From Desulfatibacillum sp. (lineage in GTDB: Bacteria; Desulfobacterota; Desulfobacteria; Desulfobacterales; Desulfatibacillaceae), in the NCBI GenBank assembly GCA_016342355.1, contig JAEINP010000004.1, positions 62,001 through 126,000 on the forward strand: a DNA stretch of 64,000 nucleotides. The letters are read 5' to 3'. Of the stretch, positions 35,281 through 43,376 are shown one piece after another. Numbering within the stretch: position 1 is the first letter of the stretch; each line of letters begins with the position of its first letter. The notes beneath the pieces are model-generated. The model made no database searches and was not told where the DNA came from. It worked only from the letters and a program-made list of their open reading frames with translations. The position numbers were made by a program, and so were the translations under genes.

Positions 35281-35370
35281 CTAGTGCCCCCGGCCCGTGA
35301 ATTCATCCATGGAGCTGCTGATGCCCATGTAATCGCCCAGGCCATCCATCCAGGAAGTGGGGGAAGATCC
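35281..35370 (-). pseudogene. 3-prime fragment of a lost gene
   Basis: On the minus strand the frame reads SPTSWMDGLGDYMGISSSMD then EFTGRGH and a TAG at 35283-35281. The composition looks like a real protein C-terminus and a terminator-like hairpin follows. No start or longer frame exists upstream, where the terminator-like repeat begins. I do not recognise the family. It may be a remnant cut off by the rearrangement that placed the repeat here. Confidence 0.35.
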
Positions 35371-35373
35371 TAT

Positions 35374-35457
35374 GGTATTTATTCTTGCCTTTTTTTACTA
35401 TCCCAAAAAAGAAACAGGGCCGCAGCCCCCTTTTCAGGGGGCCCGGCCCTGTGTTTC
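35374..35457 (-). terminator. Intrinsic terminator of the 43286-35561 operon, right copy of the repeat
   Basis: GAAACAGGGCCG-CAG-CCCCC at 35411-35430 pairs with GGGGG-CCC-GGCCCTGTGTTTC at 35437-35457 around TTTTCA. Minus-strand transcription then enters TTTTTTGGG. This is a strong rho-independent terminator about 100 bases after the acyl-CoA dehydrogenase stop. A degenerate second copy lies at 32291-32370. Confidence 0.8.
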
Positions 35458-35560
35458 TAATTCTTGCTGCGTAGCGAAAGACGGTTTATTTTCCCCCCGG
35501 GAATTGGATGGCTTCGGAGCAGGGATGGCGAACGCGGGTGCGCTCCGAACGCCGGGACTG

Positions 35561-36703
35561 TTACAGTCCCATAAATCTTGCCGCCACGATTTTCATAATT
35601 TCGTTTGTGCCTGCGAAAATGGGCAGAATACGGATGTCCCGCATGGCCCGCGCCAGTCCCATTTCCTCCAGCATGGCGGGTTCCCCCACGATGCTGATGG
35701 CCCTGTCAATGGTGCGTTTGGCCAAATCAGTGGTCCAGTATTTCGCCATGGAGACTTCCACCACAACATTTTCATGGGCCATGTGCTCGGCAATGAGTTT
35801 ATCCAGGAAAGTGCGGCCAAGTTTCGCTTCCGTGGCCATTTCCACCAACTCGAACTGGATGGCCTGGAACTTGCTCAGGGGCTTGCCGTTGCGGGTGGTT
35901 TCCTTGCAATACTGGATAATTTTTTCCACCGTCTGTTCCGCGGCAATAACGGCGCCGACGGCGCAAATCAGGCGTTCCTGCTGCAATTTTTGCATCAGGA
36001 TGATAAAACCGCCGCCTTTTTGCCCCAGGAGGTTTTCCTTGGGAATGCGACATTTGGAAAAAAAGAGTTCCGCCGTATCCTGACTGTTGAAGCCCATTTT
36101 GTCCAGATGGCGTCCCCGCTCAAAGCCGGGACGGTCCCCCTCTACTATATATAGAGAGATAGCTTCGTAGGGATTATCCACGGCCGGATCTTTGGCGGCC
36201 ACCACACAGAGTTCTGTGTTGAGACCGTTGGATATAAAGGTTTTGGTCCCGTTGATGATGATGTCGTCCCCATCTTCCACGGCGGTGGTTTGCATGGAAG
36301 AGAGGTCGCTGCCTGTGTCAGGCTCGGTCATCGCAACAGAGGAAATGATATCGCCGGTCACGCAGCCGGGGAGAAATTTCTTCTTCTGCTCTTCGGTTCC
36401 GAAAGTTTCGATATACGGCACCACGATGTCGCTGTGCAGTCCTGTGGTGAGGCCGGAGAATCCTGTCCTGCCGATTTCCTCGGTCATGATGACCGAGTAC
36501 AGGAAATCCAGGCCATGTCCGCCGTATTCTTTAGGTGTGGCGGTGCACAAAAAACCATTCTTGCCCAGGCCTTGCCATGCGCTTTTGGGCACCAGGTGAT
36601 CTTTTTCCCATTGTTCGATATTGGGAATCACATTTTCAGCCAAATAGGCTCGCACCCTTTCGCGAAAAGCGTGGTGTTCCGGGGTGTATTGCAAGATTTC
36701 CAT
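35561..36703 (-). CDS. Acyl-CoA dehydrogenase
   Basis: A 380-residue FAD enzyme that introduces the alpha-beta double bond into acyl-CoA. The VAMTEPDTGSDLSS (about 123-136) and TKTFISNG segments bind FAD and substrate. The C-terminal motif is FAGTNEIMK, with Ala where medium-chain enzymes have the catalytic Glu. Long-chain and isovaleryl types also lack Glu there and use one in the preceding helix (here AAEQTVEK). This suggests long- or branched-chain substrates. It is the last gene of the operon and electrons would go to ETF. Confidence 0.92.
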   Translation of the reverse strand: MEILQYTPEHHAFRERVRAYLAENVIPNIEQWEKDHLVPKSAWQGLGKNGFLCTATPKEYGGHGLDFLYSVIMTEEIGRTGFSGLTTGLHSDIVVPYIETFGTEEQKKKFLPGCVTGDIISSVAMTEPDTGSDLSSMQTTAVEDGDDIIINGTKTFISNGLNTELCVVAAKDPAVDNPYEAISLYIVEGDRPGFERGRHLDKMGFNSQDTAELFFSKCRIPKENLLGQKGGGFIILMQKLQQERLICAVGAVIAAEQTVEKIIQYCKETTRNGKPLSKFQAIQFELVEMATEAKLGRTFLDKLIAEHMAHENVVVEVSMAKYWTTDLAKRTIDRAISIVGEPAMLEEMGLARAMRDIRILPIFAGTNEIMKIVAARFMGL

Positions 36704-36752
36704 TATATTTTCTCCAGAAAAAACTCGATAGGCAGGGCATGATCAGACCGGT

Positions 36753-37070
36753 TTACAAGGAAGCCTTGTAAGGATTTCCTTGGGCGTCAAAGGCGGTGAT
36801 GGAGGAATAGCTTTTCCACTCTTCCTCGTCCATGGTGCAATAAAAGGCCGCTGCCTCATGGGGTTGGACAAGCTGGCCGCCCGGCGGATACACCGTGAGC
36901 AGTTCCACATTCTCCCCGTCCTTTTCCAGAACAAAGCGGCTCGGCGCCCTGACCGGCTCCGCGCCATTATTTATCACATGGATTTCCAGGTTCTGGTCGG
37001 GCAGGTTGCAGCACTTGAACCCGATTACATCTTCCACGCTGGAATTCATGAACACCCTGACTTCAAGCAT
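36753..37070 (-). CDS. Small protein of unknown function in the beta-oxidation operon
   Basis: A protein of 105 residues from the ATG at 37070 (after AAGGGG), or 117 from 37106. I do not recognise the family. It is predicted mainly beta: alternating short strands such as EIHVINNGAEPVRAPSRFVL and VELLTVYPPGGQLVQP suggest a small Ig-like or immunoglobulin-type sandwich of the kind that trims or caps larger enzymes. It is soluble with no signal peptide. It sits between the thiolase and the acyl-CoA dehydrogenase genes on the same strand, so it is probably a component or chaperone of that pathway. Confidence 0.7.
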   Translation of the reverse strand: MLEVRVFMNSSVEDVIGFKCCNLPDQNLEIHVINNGAEPVRAPSRFVLEKDGENVELLTVYPPGGQLVQPHEAAAFYCTMDEEEWKSYSSITAFDAQGNPYKASL

Positions 37071-37131
37071 GCCCCTTGCCTTTTGGTGAAAGGTTCCGGA
37101 CAGCATGGCGCTGCCCGGAACCCCGGATTAA

Positions 37132-38343
37132 CTATCCTTCGTATTTTCCGACTATGGAGATAGCACACACGTTCTGGAACGGGAAGCCGCCCAGATTGTG
37201 GGTGAGGCCAATCTTGGGATCTTCGATCTGGCGGTCCCCGGCCTTGCCGTGGAGTTGCAGATACATTTCATAAAGCATGCGAAGCCCGGAAGCGCCGATG
37301 GGATGGCCAAAACACTTGAGGCCGCCGTCCACCTGACAGGGAACTCCGCCGCCATTGAGGTCATAGAAGCCGTCCAGGACATCCTTGACCGCCTGGCCCC
37401 TTTCGGAGATGTGGAGATCTTCCATGGTCACCAACTCGGTGATGGAAAAACAGTCATGCACTTCCATCATGGAAATTTCTTCCCGGGGGTTGGTGATTCC
37501 GGCTTCCTCGTAAGCCTTGACACTGGCGCGGCTTGTGGTCATGAAATGATCGCCGTCCCAGTCATTGTATCCCACTTCCTCGCCGGAGGACAAGGCCAGT
37601 TGGATGGCCTTGACCGACACGAAATCCTTTTTCCCCAACTTTTTGGCGATTTCAGGCGTGGTGACGATAGCGCAGGCCGATCCGTCAGACACGCCGCAGC
37701 AGTCGAACAATCCCAAGGGGTGGGCGATAATGGGCGAAGCCATAATCTGGTCCACGCTCACTTTCTTGCGAAGGTGGGCTTTGGGGTTCAGAAAGCCGTT
37801 GTCGTGGCTCTTGGCGGAAATATGAGCCATGGCGCGTTTGATGTCCTTGTCCGAAATCTTGTACTTTGCGCCGTAGGCGCTGGCAAGCTGGGCAAAGGAG
37901 CCTGGAGCGGTGAGCATAGGCCACCACTGCCACATCAGGGAGCCGGCATTGGAACCGCCGCCGGGCAGTCCGCCGTAACCGGTGTCCTTAAGTTTTTCCA
38001 CGCCCTGAGCCAAACAGATGTCATAAGCCCCGGAGGCAACGGCGTAAACCGCTCCCCGGAAGGCTTCCGTACCTGTGGCGCAGTAGTTTTCCACCCGGGT
38101 TACCGGGATAAAGGGCAGGCGGAGGGTGGTGGACAGGGGCACTGCCGACTTGCCCACGTTGACCTCGTCCAGGCATGTGCCAAACCAGGCAGCCTGGATT
38201 TCCTTTTTCTCGATTCCCGCGTCTTGTATACATTCCTCAAAAGCTTCCACCATCAGCTCTTCGGCGCCCATGTCCCAACGCTCGCCGAAACGGCTGCAGC
38301 CCATGCCGATGATAGCGACTTTATCTTTAATTCCAGTGGCCAT
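37132..38343 (-). CDS. SCPx-type thiolase
   Basis: A 403-residue thiolase-fold enzyme. The nucleophilic Cys88 lies in ENYCATGTEAFRG. EVHDCFSITELVTME (about 297-311) and CFGHPIGASG near 340 are typical of SCPx/lipid-transfer-protein thiolases, including the aldolase-like Ltp group of steroid side-chain degradation. Either thiolytic or retro-aldol cleavage of a 3-oxo- or 3-hydroxyacyl-CoA is possible. It follows the HMGS-like/DUF35 fusion by 15 bases. Archaeal thiolase, HMG-CoA synthase and DUF35 proteins form one complex, which suggests a physical association here as well. Confidence 0.9.
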   Translation of the reverse strand: MATGIKDKVAIIGMGCSRFGERWDMGAEELMVEAFEECIQDAGIEKKEIQAAWFGTCLDEVNVGKSAVPLSTTLRLPFIPVTRVENYCATGTEAFRGAVYAVASGAYDICLAQGVEKLKDTGYGGLPGGGSNAGSLMWQWWPMLTAPGSFAQLASAYGAKYKISDKDIKRAMAHISAKSHDNGFLNPKAHLRKKVSVDQIMASPIIAHPLGLFDCCGVSDGSACAIVTTPEIAKKLGKKDFVSVKAIQLALSSGEEVGYNDWDGDHFMTTSRASVKAYEEAGITNPREEISMMEVHDCFSITELVTMEDLHISERGQAVKDVLDGFYDLNGGGVPCQVDGGLKCFGHPIGASGLRMLYEMYLQLHGKAGDRQIEDPKIGLTHNLGGFPFQNVCAISIVGKYEG

Positions 38344-38358
38344 GATATGTCCCTCCTG

Positions 38359-41091
38359 TTATTTGACGGTGAACAGTTTATCGATGAGCTGGGATTTCAT
38401 GATGTCGCCCTCGATCTTGAGCTTGCCGGAGTTGAAAGCCGTCATGGGATTCAACTGACCGGTGATCATGGCTACAAAATCAGCGTCTTCCATGATAATC
38501 GTGCAGGTAGCCTTGGCGGCTTTGCCGTCCGCAACCGCGCAAGCCTTATCCTTAACCGTCACGTTCCATTCTCCACCATTGCCGCCGGAAATGCTGAACT
38601 GGAACACCACGTCCACGCCGTCGGCCTTGTCTGCATTGAAGGAGTCGCCCATGCCTGCAAAAATGTCAGCAGGTTTGATTGCGCCGCCCGCCGCCGGAGC
38701 AGCTTCCGCTGCCGGAGCCGCGGGAGGGGAGAGCATGTCAAACATGGCTGTATTGAGGTCGCTGAGTTCCTTGGCACCTTCCATGCTGTTGATGGCGTCC
38801 CAATTGTCGGCGATGTCTTCCAGGGAGGGAGGAGTGTCCCCTTCCCCCAGTTGCACGGCAGGCCCGGTGAAAACGGCTGCCCTGTTAAAGTAACCCATGC
38901 CTGCGTTGAAGATCTGGCCCGATTCCTTGCATTCTTCGCTGCAAAGATACAGCACCATGGGAGAGACGAACTCAGGCTTCATCTTGGCGAAAATCTCGGG
39001 AGGCATGATGTCTTCGGTAAGACGGGATGCCGCCAAAGGCGCCACGGTGTTCACCTTGATATTGTATTTGGCGCCTTCCAATTTCAAGGTGTTCATGAAG
39101 CCCACCAGAGCCATTTTGGCGCTGGAGTAGTTGGTCTGGCCAAAGTTGCCGTAAAGGCCTGCGGCCGAGGTGGTCATGATAATGCGTCCGAAGCCCTGCT
39201 GCTTCATCAGGGTGAATGCGGGCTTGGTCACATTGTATGCCCCATGGAGATGCACAGCCAACACGGCGTTCCAGTTGTCGGGCTCCATCTTGAGGAAGGA
39301 TTTGTCCCGGAGGATACCCGCGTTGTTGATGACAATGTCTATCCTGCCAAAGGCGTCAATAGCGCTTTGAATGATGCCAGCGCCGCCTTCGGGAGTAGCC
39401 ACGTTATCGTAATTGGCGACAGCTTCGCCGCCCATTTCCTTGATTTCGTTGACCACGTTGTCCGCCGGGCTGGCATCACCGGTTCCGGAACCGTCACGGG
39501 AGCCGCCCAGGTCATTGACCACCACTTTGCAGCCGCGTGCGGCCAGTTCCAGGGCATAGGTTCTGCCCAGGCCGCCGCCAGCGCCGGTGATCACGGCAAC
39601 ACGGTCTTTGAAGTTGATCTTATCCATTTCCGCAGCTGCGCCCGGAACCGGAGCGGCTTTCCAAAAATAGTTCTTGAAGCCGCGGTCCTTGTCCCAGGAG
39701 CGAAGGCGGAAGATCATTTTCATGGGCAGGCCCACGCGGAGTTCGTCCTGGTCGCAGTCTGTGAAATCAGCCATCATGCGGCCGCCGCCTTCAAACTGGA
39801 TAAGGCCGTATTTGTTGGGTGGTTCAAAGGACACGGACAGCATGTCAGCAGTGAACGTCTTGATGGTCGCAGGGGTGTCAATAAACTCCTGCTCATCCTG
39901 GCTGTGATGGGCGCCGCATGAGGGATTCACGCAGATATCCATCTTGGGGAACTGCTTGGTTCCGCACTCGCGGCACTTGCCGCCCACCAGACCCAGAAGC
40001 ATTTTGCGTTTGCGCCACAGCACGGTCATGGCGGTCTGGGTTTCCGCTTCAGCGCGGATGCCCATTTCGTTTTCGACCAGGCCGCGGAAAACCAGGTACT
40101 TGGAGTAGTTGTCCACGATCTTTTTGTTGCCGATGGTTCCGGCGAATCCGTCCCGGGGCGCCAGTTCGGCGATTTTGTCCGTGACCTTGAAGACCAGGGC
40201 GTCCACGCCATGGCCGTAGCCAGCTACGACAATGATGTCTCCGGCTTTGGCATTGTCCAGGGCGGAAGCCAACATCACAAAGGGATGGGCCACGCCGCAT
40301 TCCCCGCATTCCTTGTGGAAATTGCTCACCACCTGCTCCGGGGTTGCGCCCAGAGTTTTGGCGATTTTCTTGTGCTCTGCGCCAAAGAAGCAGGGATAGA
40401 CCAGTTTGCTCACGTCGCCGATGGCAACGCCTGCCTTTTCCATGGCGCCCTTAATCGCTTTTGGCAGGAACTGGCTATAGCCCATGTCTCTGGCCCAGCG
40501 TTCTTCCCACACATAGTCAAAACGGTTGTTTGCGCCACGGTAGTGGTCGTTGAAATCATGGGACGCCGAATAGGATCCCAGAAATTCCGCAATGACATTG
40601 TCCCCGTTGCCAACGGCAACCGAGGCGGCGCCATCGCCGAACCACATTTCGTAAAAATACGCGCCCTTGGTTTCCCGCTTATCCGTAGCAGTGACCAGGA
40701 TGTTTTTCTTGTTGCCGCCAGCCACGGCATCCAGGGCCGTGATAAGGGCGGTGGTTCCAGCTTTTTGGGAGCCGGTCACGTCCGTTGCCAGGAGGTCGTC
40801 CTGGAGGTTGAGGGCTTCCTTGATGACGCCTGCGTTTTGCCGATCAGCAAAAGGCAGGGTGGTGGAGGCCAGATACACGGCGTCCAATTTGTTTTTATCC
40901 ATGCCCTTGAGGCAGTCCTGGGAAGCGGAAACAGCCATGGTAAGGGCGTCTTCATCCCAGTTACACATAGACCTTTCGCCCTGAGCCACCACCATGATGG
41001 CTGGTGCGAACCAGCCCATGCTTTGGACGATGGCCATACGGTCCAACCTCAAGCGAGGAATGTATGCTCCATATGAGGTAATGCCTATCAT
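38359..41091 (-). CDS. Four-domain fusion: HMG-CoA-synthase-like, DUF35, short-chain dehydrogenase, SCP2
   Basis: A 910-residue protein. Residues 1-345 are a thiolase-fold HMG-CoA-synthase-like domain. At the nucleophile position of the archaeal ACKAGT motif the sequence is SQKAGT, with Gln109 (codon CAA at 40767-40765) in place of Cys. The usual catalytic Glu in the SES motif is Thr (STTLPF). About 365-480 form a DUF35 zinc ribbon (CRECG and CVNPSCG) plus OB fold. About 495-755 are an SDR with TGAGGGLG and Tyr-x3-Lys in NYSSAK. About 800-910 form an SCP2 sterol-carrier domain after an Ala/Pro linker. Condensation is not expected with Gln109; decarboxylation or a structural role is possible. 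The SDR-SCP2 part is a duplicate of that in the next gene. Confidence 0.88.
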   Translation of the reverse strand: MIGITSYGAYIPRLRLDRMAIVQSMGWFAPAIMVVAQGERSMCNWDEDALTMAVSASQDCLKGMDKNKLDAVYLASTTLPFADRQNAGVIKEALNLQDDLLATDVTGSQKAGTTALITALDAVAGGNKKNILVTATDKRETKGAYFYEMWFGDGAASVAVGNGDNVIAEFLGSYSASHDFNDHYRGANNRFDYVWEERWARDMGYSQFLPKAIKGAMEKAGVAIGDVSKLVYPCFFGAEHKKIAKTLGATPEQVVSNFHKECGECGVAHPFVMLASALDNAKAGDIIVVAGYGHGVDALVFKVTDKIAELAPRDGFAGTIGNKKIVDNYSKYLVFRGLVENEMGIRAEAETQTAMTVLWRKRKMLLGLVGGKCRECGTKQFPKMDICVNPSCGAHHSQDEQEFIDTPATIKTFTADMLSVSFEPPNKYGLIQFEGGGRMMADFTDCDQDELRVGLPMKMIFRLRSWDKDRGFKNYFWKAAPVPGAAAEMDKINFKDRVAVITGAGGGLGRTYALELAARGCKVVVNDLGGSRDGSGTGDASPADNVVNEIKEMGGEAVANYDNVATPEGGAGIIQSAIDAFGRIDIVINNAGILRDKSFLKMEPDNWNAVLAVHLHGAYNVTKPAFTLMKQQGFGRIIMTTSAAGLYGNFGQTNYSSAKMALVGFMNTLKLEGAKYNIKVNTVAPLAASRLTEDIMPPEIFAKMKPEFVSPMVLYLCSEECKESGQIFNAGMGYFNRAAVFTGPAVQLGEGDTPPSLEDIADNWDAINSMEGAKELSDLNTAMFDMLSPPAAPAAEAAPAAGGAIKPADIFAGMGDSFNADKADGVDVVFQFSISGGNGGEWNVTVKDKACAVADGKAAKATCTIIMEDADFVAMITGQLNPMTAFNSGKLKIEGDIMKSQLIDKLFTVK

Positions 41092-41174
41092 AGGTCCTCT
41101 CCTTATATCTATGGTTTAGCGTATTCTTGGTTTCCAGCCCTGTTTAAGGGGGCCTTGTTCTGATTCGGAAGCCG

Positions 41175-43286
41175 TTATGCCTTGAACAGTTTTTCAAGAA
41201 TCTGGGATTTCATAACGTCTCCCTCGATCTTGAGCTTGCCGGAAGTATAGGCCTGCATGGGATTCAGGGTCCCGTTTGTCATGGCCATGAAATCCTTGTC
41301 TTCCATGATGATGGTGGTCGTCGGGTTGTCGTGCTTGCCCTTGGAAACCGTACAGGTTTTGTCTTTGACCACGGCATTCCATTCCCCGCCGCCAGGGCCG
41401 GAAATGTTATACTGGAACACGACATCCACGCCGTCCGCTGCTTCGGGCACGAACTTGCTTTCCATCATGTCAAAGGCTTCCGCCGGGCTTGCCGGTCCTG
41501 CAGGAGCAGAGGCAGCGCCGGAAGGAGGCGCCTGGAAGGCCATCATGACATCGCCTACCTGGGCATTGAGTTCAAAATACTCTTTGCCGCCCTTCATGGA
41601 GCCGATCTTGGCCATATTGGCTTTGATATCGTCGCAGGTGGGGATATCATCACCCTGTCCCATGACTGCTCCAGGTCCGGTCACCACGGCGGCCCGATTG
41701 AAAAAGCCCATGCCCACATTGTAGATGCGGCCTGTGACATCGCACTGGTCGGTGCAAAGGTACAGGGTCATGGGGACCACGTATTCGGGTTTGGCCTTGT
41801 TGAAGATTTCTTCGGGCATAATGTCTTCGGTGAGGCGAGAGGCTGCCAGGGGCGCCACGGTGTTCACCTTGACATCGTATTTGTTGCCTTCCAGCTTCAG
41901 GGTATTCATGAAGCCCACCAGAGCCATCTTGGCGGCGGAATAGTTGGTCTGACCAAAGTTGCCGTAAAGGCCTGCAGCCGAAGTGGTCATGATGATACGG
42001 CCGAAACCGTTTTGCTTCATAATCGGGAAGGCGGCCTTGGTCACGTTGTATGCGCCGTTAAGGTGCACGTTCATCACGGCGTTCCAGTTTTCAGGCTCCA
42101 TTTTCAGGAAGGATTTATCCCGGAGGATGCCTGCATTGTTGATGAGAATATCCACCTTGCCAAAGGCGTCCAAAGCGGTTTGCACGACGTTTGCGCCGCC
42201 TTCCGGGGTGGCCACGTTGTCGTAGTTGGCTACTGCCTGGCCGCCTGCGGCCTTGATTTCGTCCACGACGGTGTCGGCTGCACTGGAGCTTGCGCCTGTG
42301 CCGTCCCTGGAGCCGCCCAAGTCATTGACCACCACTTTTGCGCCGCGTTTCGCCAGTTCCAGGGCATAGGCCTTCCCCAGGCCAGCGCCTGCGCCGGTGA
42401 TGATGGCCACACGGTCATCAAAGCGGATCTGCTCTTCCACCACATCGCCGTATTCAAACAGGCCCTGGTCAATGACCACATCGCCGTTCTGCTGATTGAT
42501 CACGCGCCAAACCGCCGTGCCTTCCCCGGTTTTCCAGATGTTGATCTTAAGGGGAATGCCGGGATACAGGGTCTTGGAGAAACGGCACTTGAACCTGCGG
42601 ACCTTTTCGGGCTCGCCGGGGCAAAGGCTGGCAATGAGCGCACGGCATGCATAGCCGTGGGTGCAAAGGCCGTGCATGATGGGCATTTCAAAGCCGGACA
42701 TTTTGGCGAATTCCGGATCTATGTGGAGCACGAACACGTCCCCGGACATCCTGTACAGGAGGGGAGCATTCTTGGAGGGATGCTCCTCTATCACAAAATC
42801 GGGATCCCGGTCCGGGTATTCCACGGCTTCCTTGGGAGGGGCTTCGCCGCCGAATCCGCCGTCCAGACGACCGAACAGGGTGGTTTTGGCGGTGAACAGT
42901 TTTTTGCCCTTGGCGTCTTTGGTCACGCTTTCCCCAATGATGATGGCGCCTTTTTTACCGGCTGCGGCCAAGTCGTAATATTTGGTGACCGCCCCCTCGC
43001 TCACCAGTTTTCCCGAAGTGGGAATGGGCCGGTGAAAAATCAGGTCCTGCTCGCCGTGGAGAAGACCCGCCAGGTTCACGTTGGAGTTTGCTCCGATGTG
43101 GCTTAAAAACTCAAAAACAGCCGCAATGGAAAAACTGGGAATCACCTTGAGGTCTTTCTCGTACACATAGTCGAGTTCATCAAACCCGGCGCCGACACCC
43201 AATGCGTAAAGGACCACATCCTTCCAGGTGTAATCCTTCTCTATCGGGCCGATTTTCTTGCCGATTGCATCCATGTTTAGAGCCAT
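41175..43286 (-). CDS. MFE-2-like multifunctional enzyme: MaoC hydratase, 3-hydroxyacyl-CoA dehydrogenase, SCP2
   Basis: A 703-residue protein. Residues 1-285 are a double hot-dog hydratase 2 domain with LHIDPEFAKMSGF and PIMHGLCTHGYACR as in peroxisomal MFE-2. Asp and His of the catalytic DxNPxH are kept but Asn is Phe (GDVFVLH). Residues about 288-545 are an SDR (TGAGAGLGKAYALEL, VVVNDLGGSRDG, NYSAAK). About 598-703 form an SCP2 lipid-carrier domain. The domain order differs from animal MFE-2 (SDR, hydratase, SCP2). It should perform R-specific hydration and dehydrogenation in beta-oxidation. It is the first enzyme gene behind the TetR gene, with a GGAGG site. Confidence 0.9.
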   Translation of the reverse strand: MALNMDAIGKKIGPIEKDYTWKDVVLYALGVGAGFDELDYVYEKDLKVIPSFSIAAVFEFLSHIGANSNVNLAGLLHGEQDLIFHRPIPTSGKLVSEGAVTKYYDLAAAGKKGAIIIGESVTKDAKGKKLFTAKTTLFGRLDGGFGGEAPPKEAVEYPDRDPDFVIEEHPSKNAPLLYRMSGDVFVLHIDPEFAKMSGFEMPIMHGLCTHGYACRALIASLCPGEPEKVRRFKCRFSKTLYPGIPLKINIWKTGEGTAVWRVINQQNGDVVIDQGLFEYGDVVEEQIRFDDRVAIITGAGAGLGKAYALELAKRGAKVVVNDLGGSRDGTGASSSAADTVVDEIKAAGGQAVANYDNVATPEGGANVVQTALDAFGKVDILINNAGILRDKSFLKMEPENWNAVMNVHLNGAYNVTKAAFPIMKQNGFGRIIMTTSAAGLYGNFGQTNYSAAKMALVGFMNTLKLEGNKYDVKVNTVAPLAASRLTEDIMPEEIFNKAKPEYVVPMTLYLCTDQCDVTGRIYNVGMGFFNRAAVVTGPGAVMGQGDDIPTCDDIKANMAKIGSMKGGKEYFELNAQVGDVMMAFQAPPSGAASAPAGPASPAEAFDMMESKFVPEAADGVDVVFQYNISGPGGGEWNAVVKDKTCTVSKGKHDNPTTTIIMEDKDFMAMTNGTLNPMQAYTSGKLKIEGDVMKSQILEKLFKA

Positions 43287-43376
43287 GTTACTACCTCCTT
43301 TACAGTGTAAGTCCGTATAGTGCTACACTTTGATCGACTGTCTGAACTGCTGTTCAACTTTTGCGGAACCATGGGG

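Noticed and set aside
37198-39921. A 907-codon open frame on the plus strand
   Set aside because: It runs opposite the thiolase and fusion genes, has His/Gly/Phe-rich composition typical of the antisense of biased codons, no ribosome site and no domain.
41331-43106. A 591-codon open frame on the plus strand
   Set aside because: Antisense of the MFE-2-like gene; same biased composition and no support.
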